Below, in pieces: positions 22,453 through 24,887 of a DNA stretch of 24,887 nt; position 1 is the first letter of the stretch; each line of letters begins with the position of its first letter. The position numbers were made by a program, and so were the translations under genes. The stretch spans positions 1 through 24,887 of IMG/VR virus record IMGVR_UViG_3300032242_000416. One strand, 5' to 3'. This stretch comes from a virus. The notes beneath the pieces are model-generated. The model was not told where the DNA came from. It saw only the letters and a list, made by a program, of their open reading frames with translations, and did no database searches.

Positions 22453-23750
22453 AATATCTTTCAGTATGTAGCGGTATAGAAGCGGCAACAGTAGCATGGC
22501 ATCACATGGGATGGAATCCCGTAGCATTTTCAGAGATTGAAAAATTTCCTAGTGAAGTTTTATCACATCATTATCCAACCGTCCCTAACTTAGGTGACAT
22601 GACAAAATTTAAGGAGTGGAATTTAAATGACTCAATCGGACTTTTGGTCGGAGGAACCCCTTGCCAATCATTCTCAGTCGCAGGTTTACGTAAAGGTCTC
22701 GAAGACCCAAGAGGTAATCTTGCCCTCATCTATTGTGGCATTCTTGACAGATTTAGACCCCAGTGGTTCGTTTGGGAAAACGTGCCAGGTGTCCTCAGTA
22801 GTGGTGGAGGACGGGATTTTGGTTCCTTCCTTGGAGCGGTGGCGCAACTCGGGTATGGGTTCGCATACAGAGTTCTTGACGCTCAGTACTTCGGAGTGGC
22901 CCAAAGACGCAGACGTGTGTTCGTTGTCGGATACCTTGGAGACTGGAGACCTGCCGCAAAGGTTTTATTTGAGTCAGAAAGCTTGCGCAGGGATACTCCG
23001 CCGAGCAGAAGTAAGAGGGAAGAAGCTACCTCCCGCTCTGGAATCGGCCCTGAAATCAGTGGCCCACTCGCCGCAAGAAGATTTGCAGAAACAGACGGAT
23101 TAAGTACAACATCAGCACAGATGATTGCAGTGCCTGAAAACAGAGCAGGCACATTACTTGCAAGAGACTATAAAGGTGTTGATAGCTATGATCATTCAAA
23201 AATTATTCCTATGATTGCTAGTGGTAAAGATCAAGTAGGTACATTAGCCGCATCGCATGGACAAAAGCAATGGCTAGGTAACCAAGAGGCATTCAGTGGT
23301 GACTATCATGTACTAGAACCAATTGCACTCGCAGAAAATACAATCGGAAGACAACCACAGAATGGTGGTAACGGTGATGGCTTTACTGAAGGTGGTCCAA
23401 TGTATACATTAAATGCAACAGGCGTACATGGTATATCTTATGGTTTTGAGCCTGGCATCACAAAGCGTGAAGGTGATCCAAATAGATTTGTAGAAGAGAT
23501 GACACCGACATTAAGGGCGCAAATGGGAGACAATCAAATTGCTACAGTTAATAGTATGGCGGTACGTAGACTTACACCAGTAGAATGTGAGAGACTTCAA
23601 GGATTCCCTGATTATTACACAGACATTAAATTGAAAGGCAAGCCAACACCTGATGGGCCTAGATACAAAGCTTTAGGCAATTCAATGGCAGTACCAGTTA
23701 TGCGATGGATAGGTGAAAGAATTAATGGTTTTACTGATTATCTTGTGTAG
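22449..23750 (+). CDS. DNA cytosine-5 methyltransferase (433 aa)
   Basis: All main C5-methyltransferase blocks are present: SAM-binding SVCSGIEAA (5-13), catalytic Cys72 in GGTPCQSFSVAG, ENVPG (110-114), QRRRRVF (152-158), and the C-terminal RRLTPVECERLQGFP and KALGNSMAVPV. The target-recognition region (about 170-380) is long and carries repeated short units GPLAARR, GTLLARD, GTLAASH, YTLNATG and PTLRAQM, as in many phage enzymes. It methylates cytosine in an unknown sequence, probably to escape host restriction. No partner restriction enzyme is seen. Bases 22627-23103 also encode a second protein in another frame, and this part is richer in G and C than its surroundings. The start overlaps the previous stop (ATGA). 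Confidence 0.9.
   Translation: MKYLSVCSGIEAATVAWHHMGWNPVAFSEIEKFPSEVLSHHYPTVPNLGDMTKFKEWNLNDSIGLLVGGTPCQSFSVAGLRKGLEDPRGNLALIYCGILDRFRPQWFVWENVPGVLSSGGGRDFGSFLGAVAQLGYGFAYRVLDAQYFGVAQRRRRVFVVGYLGDWRPAAKVLFESESLRRDTPPSRSKREEATSRSGIGPEISGPLAARRFAETDGLSTTSAQMIAVPENRAGTLLARDYKGVDSYDHSKIIPMIASGKDQVGTLAASHGQKQWLGNQEAFSGDYHVLEPIALAENTIGRQPQNGGNGDGFTEGGPMYTLNATGVHGISYGFEPGITKREGDPNRFVEEMTPTLRAQMGDNQIATVNSMAVRRLTPVECERLQGFPDYYTDIKLKGKPTPDGPRYKALGNSMAVPVMRWIGERINGFTDYLV
22627..23103 (+). CDS. Overprinted gene inside the methyltransferase gene (158 aa)
   Basis: This frame runs 159 codons wholly inside the methyltransferase gene. AAGGAG at 22611-22616 lies ten bases before its ATG. The product has motifs I recognise from phage hypothetical proteins: DFWSEEPLANHSQSQ (5-19), NSGMGSHTEFLTLSTSEWP (74-92), VCSLSDTLETGDLPQRFYLS (97-116) and ACAGILRRAEVRGKKLPP (119-136). 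The same pairing, an alternative-frame LSxKACAGILRRAExRGK reading against the methyltransferase RRDTPPSR segment, recurs in other phages from memory. The elevated GC of this stretch fits coding pressure on two frames. Function is unknown; a partner of the methyltransferase is a fair guess. Confidence 0.65.
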   Translation: MTQSDFWSEEPLANHSQSQVYVKVSKTQEVILPSSIVAFLTDLDPSGSFGKTCQVSSVVVEDGILVPSLERWRNSGMGSHTEFLTLSTSEWPKDADVCSLSDTLETGDLPQRFYLSQKACAGILRRAEVRGKKLPPALESALKSVAHSPQEDLQKQTD

Positions 23751-23766
23751 CAAAATGTGCAATATA

Positions 23767-23847
23767 TTACACACAAACTAACTTATATTGAATAGATTAC
23801 ATACAAAGCAGTTTGTATAACAAAAATAGCTATTTTTTACACACAAA
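23767..23847 (+). repeat. Three TTACAYACAAA direct repeats upstream of pqqA-like gene
   Basis: TTACACACAAA at 23767-23777, TTACATACAAA at 23797-23807 and TTACACACAAA at 23837-23847. Starts are 30 and 40 bases apart. The last copy runs into the ribosome site of the pqqA-like gene. ATACACAC occurs twice again just after the gene (23932-23939, 23941-23948). They may be regulator sites; no function is proven. Confidence 0.6.
23801..23837. promoter_or_regulatory. Two adjacent palindromes before the pqqA-like gene
   Basis: ATACAAA-GCAG-TTTGTAT (23801-23818, perfect 7-bp arms) is followed by the perfect 16-bp palindrome AAAAATAGCTATTTTT (23822-23837). They lie between the second and third direct repeat. 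They could form RNA hairpins in the leader or bind a regulator. No convincing sigma70 promoter was found here. Confidence 0.5.
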
Positions 23848-23857
23848 GGAGATTAAC

Positions 23858-23932
23858 ATGGCTTGGACTAAACCAGCAGCTACAGAAATGCGTTTCGGAT
23901 TTGAAGTAACTATGTACGTTATGAACAAGTAA
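23858..23932 (+). CDS. pqqA: PqqA-like precursor peptide for PQQ (24 aa)
   Basis: The 24-residue product starts MAWTKPAATEMRFG and continues FEVTMYVMNK. It has the length and all marks of PqqA, the ribosomal peptide that is turned into pyrroloquinoline quinone: the W-x-K-P start, the R-x-G-F-E-V-T core, and Glu16 and Tyr20 in the E-V-T-M-Y motif, the two residues joined by the radical-SAM enzyme PqqE. AAAGGAG (23845-23851) lies six bases before the ATG, an excellent site for high expression. No pqqB, C, D, E or F is in the window, so the peptide would depend on host enzymes. The gene stands alone between the methyltransferase and a strong terminator, flanked by short direct repeats. It is too short for usual gene finders. 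The PqqA call is strong; function in infection is inference. Confidence 0.88.
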   Translation: MAWTKPAATEMRFGFEVTMYVMNK

Positions 23933-23950
23933 TACACACGATACACACTA

Positions 23951-23974
23951 AGGGGAGCTTCGGCTCCCTTTTTT
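23951..23974 (+). terminator. Intrinsic terminator after pqqA-like gene
   Basis: GGGAGC (23953-23958), TTCG tetraloop, GCTCCC (23963-23968), then six T (23969-23974); the stem is extended by weaker pairs at its base. A textbook rho-independent terminator ending the rightward block 18 bases after the pqqA-like stop. Confidence 0.92.
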
Positions 23975-24097
23975 GTTGCCTATTACCTAGAGCCGTAAGG
24001 GTTTGACCCACAAACTGTCATATATCACTTTTTTGAAGTTTATTCAAAATTTAATACATCATTTTCTATATAAATCAATAACTTACCTGTTTTATGA

Positions 24098-24115
24098 TGT
24101 AAAGCATACTTTACA
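24098..24115. promoter_or_regulatory. Inverted repeat TGTAAAG-CATA-CTTTACA
   Basis: Perfect 7-bp arms with a 4-base loop, nested within an outer CCTGT (24086-24090) and ACAGG (24113-24117) pair that could compete for pairing. About 58 bases before the -35 box of the following promoter, so an operator or activator site is plausible. Confidence 0.5.
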
Positions 24116-24172
24116 GGCAAAAACCGTGCCAACTTCCCTTAAAAATAATTAAAAAATATTTGCTTTGGGGTA

Positions 24173-24201
24173 TTGACATGTCTATTTGTTTAACTTAAAG
24201 T
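24173..24201 (+). promoter_or_regulatory. Sigma70-type promoter TTGACA-N17-TAAAGT
   Basis: A perfect -35 box at 24173-24178, 17 bases, then TAAAGT at 24196-24201 (four of six). An A/T-rich tract lies just upstream. It would start transcription about 25 bases before the 98-aa gene. This is the best promoter match in the window. Confidence 0.7.
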
Positions 24202-24232
24202 TACACCAACAACATTAACAAAGGAGAACAAA

Positions 24233-24529
24233 ATGACAATCTTAGTAAATAAAGCACTTAACTTAGTAGACAGATTAGGTCAATTACAAGACCAAATCAA
24301 AGCCCTTCAAGAGCAAGAGTCAGTACTCAAAGATGAGCTTAAGAACCAAGGTGAAGGCGTACAAGTTGGTCAATACTATACCAGCGATGTAAAGCTTTCA
24401 CAAAGAACTACAGTTGATCACAAAGCTGTATATGCAGAGCTTCAAGTACCAGCTGCATTAATAGCTAAGTACAGCAAATCAACAGCAGTTATTTCAATCA
24501 ACGTAAAACCAATTAGCAAAGGAGAATAA
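24233..24529 (+). CDS. Conserved small phage protein with N-terminal coiled coil (98 aa)
   Basis: Residues 8-40 form a coiled coil (VDRLGQLQDQIKALQEQESV, then LKDELKNQGEG), followed by a beta-rich part (GQYYTSDVKLSQRTTVDHKA) and an alpha/beta end. The SQRTTVDWKA-like segment is one I know from many phage hypothetical proteins with the same coiled coil in front; function is not known. AAAGGAG (24220-24226) lies six bases before the ATG. It is the first gene after the strong promoter, so it is probably well expressed early. Confidence 0.6.
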   Translation: MTILVNKALNLVDRLGQLQDQIKALQEQESVLKDELKNQGEGVQVGQYYTSDVKLSQRTTVDHKAVYAELQVPAALIAKYSKSTAVISINVKPISKGE

Positions 24530-24530
24530 C

Positions 24531-24722
24531 ATGACAACATGGACTCAATACGACGCAGTTGCAGCAGTAGAAGGATTTGATGGTATCGAACACACAGAGG
24601 ACGAGATCATCTCAGCTTGGCAATATCTTATTAACACTGGATTGGCCTGGAATCTTCAAGGTTGGTTTGGTAGAACAGCACAGGCACTTATCGATCAAGG
24701 TATTTGTGAAGGCCCATTTTAA
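24531..24722 (+). CDS. Conserved small phage protein (63 aa)
   Basis: An acidic protein with the segment ISAWQYLINTGLAWNLQGWF, then GRTAQALIDQGIC. The W-x-L-I-x-T-G-L-x-W-x-L-Q-G-x-F-G-R-x-A pattern is widespread among small phage proteins, without known function. AAAGGAG precedes the ATG, one base after the previous stop. Confidence 0.65.
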   Translation: MTTWTQYDAVAAVEGFDGIEHTEDEIISAWQYLINTGLAWNLQGWFGRTAQALIDQGICEGPF

Positions 24723-24739
24723 CTAAAGGAGAAATACAC

Positions 24740-24887
24740 ATGGGAACAAGAACAGTTTTAACATTTAAAGACAAACACGATTCATTTAGCGTATATCAGC
24801 ACTATGATGGCTATCCAGAGCATACAGTGCCAGCAATCAAAGATGCTAAAGAGTTTGCATGGAATCTACCACGATTTGAAGCTTCAG
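24740..24887 (+). CDS. Conserved small phage protein, 3' end outside window
   Basis: The frame opens at ATG 24740 with AAAGGAG eight bases upstream and stays open to the right edge. It contains SVYQHYDGYPEHTVPAIKDA and AWNLPRFEAS; the VYQHxDGYP...LPRFEA pattern is common in small phage proteins that sit near the previous family. Function is unknown. It is partial, so length and C-terminus cannot be judged. Confidence 0.65.
   Translation, partial: MGTRTVLTFKDKHDSFSVYQHYDGYPEHTVPAIKDAKEFAWNLPRFEAS

Larger units (their letters stand above)
23975..24232 (+). promoter_or_regulatory. Gene-free AT-rich control region
   Basis: No open frame with a credible ribosome site is seen here. The stretch contains a short GGGT-TTG-ACCC hairpin (near 23999-24010), the inverted repeat at 24098-24115, an A/T-rich tract (24139-24160) suited to an UP element, and the promoter at 24173-24201. 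It is the main gap of the window together with 23751-23857. A small RNA could be hidden here, but no second terminator is visible. Confidence 0.6.

Noticed and set aside
22686-23152. Minus-strand frames opposite the methyltransferase and the overprinted gene
   Set aside because: Caused by the GC-rich dual-coding stretch; no ribosome site, no known motif.
23975-24232. Riboswitch
   Set aside because: I could not match conserved bases of any class I know; only simple inverted repeats are visible.
24233-24529. Siphovirus Gp157-type protein
   Set aside because: The coiled coil is similar in style only; length and the second half do not fit Gp157.
1-24887. tRNA genes, attachment sites, integrase or insertion sequences
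   Set aside because: No cloverleaf, recombinase motif or transposase with terminal repeats was seen in either strand by eye.

Overview
The window reads as part of a tailed, double-stranded DNA bacteriophage genome: densely packed, AT-rich, with genes on both strands in blocks, most neighbours overlapping by 1 to 20 bases, and clear phage families (virion proteins, SleB-type cell-wall hydrolase, SSB-like protein, PD-(D/E)XK nuclease, DUF1376 replication protein, DnaB-like ATPase, RusA, Ref-like HNH protein, DNA cytosine methyltransferase). There is no rRNA, tRNA, integrase, terminase or DNA polymerase in view. A 24-residue PqqA-like peptide gene suggests a host that makes pyrroloquinoline quinone (PQQ), plausibly an AT-rich aquatic methylotroph such as a Methylophilaceae member; the host assignment is inference.

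Layout. (1) 1-11957, rightward: a late/virion block. It opens with a partial tail-type protein and a small conserved protein, then has an unexpected acyl carrier protein (ACP) and beta-ketoacyl synthase (KS) pair and a possible GNAT-like protein, then five large low-complexity or coiled-coil virion proteins of the internal/ejection type. (2) 11954-16600, leftward: twelve genes, from a small membrane protein through an SSB-like protein, a zinc-finger/DUF3310 fusion, two PD-(D/E)XK-like proteins, a SleB-type endolysin and a SprT-like metallopeptidase. It converges on block 1 with a 4-base overlap. (3) 16601-16759: a divergent control region with two back-to-back promoter candidates and a perfect 8-bp-arm operator-like inverted repeat. 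(4) 16760-23932, rightward: Cro/YdaS-like regulator, DUF1376 replication protein with an origin-like repeat array, DnaB-like ATPase, RusA resolvase, many small unknown proteins including four too short for a usual ORF cutoff, a Ref-like nuclease, and a cytosine methyltransferase that carries a second gene overprinted in another frame. The block ends with the pqqA-like gene and a strong intrinsic terminator. (5) 23975-24887: a control region with a hairpin and a good promoter, then small conserved phage genes running off the window.

The observations I rate highest are: the stand-alone pqqA-like gene with its own repeats and terminator; the translationally coupled ACP-KS pair among virion genes; a 16-bp palindrome, TTCAACG-NN-CGTTGAA, present three times in three genes, once in a different codon frame; and the overprinted gene inside the methyltransferase. 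Together the first two suggest a phage that may touch host cofactor (PQQ, methanol oxidation) and acyl metabolism; that is a hypothesis from gene content only.
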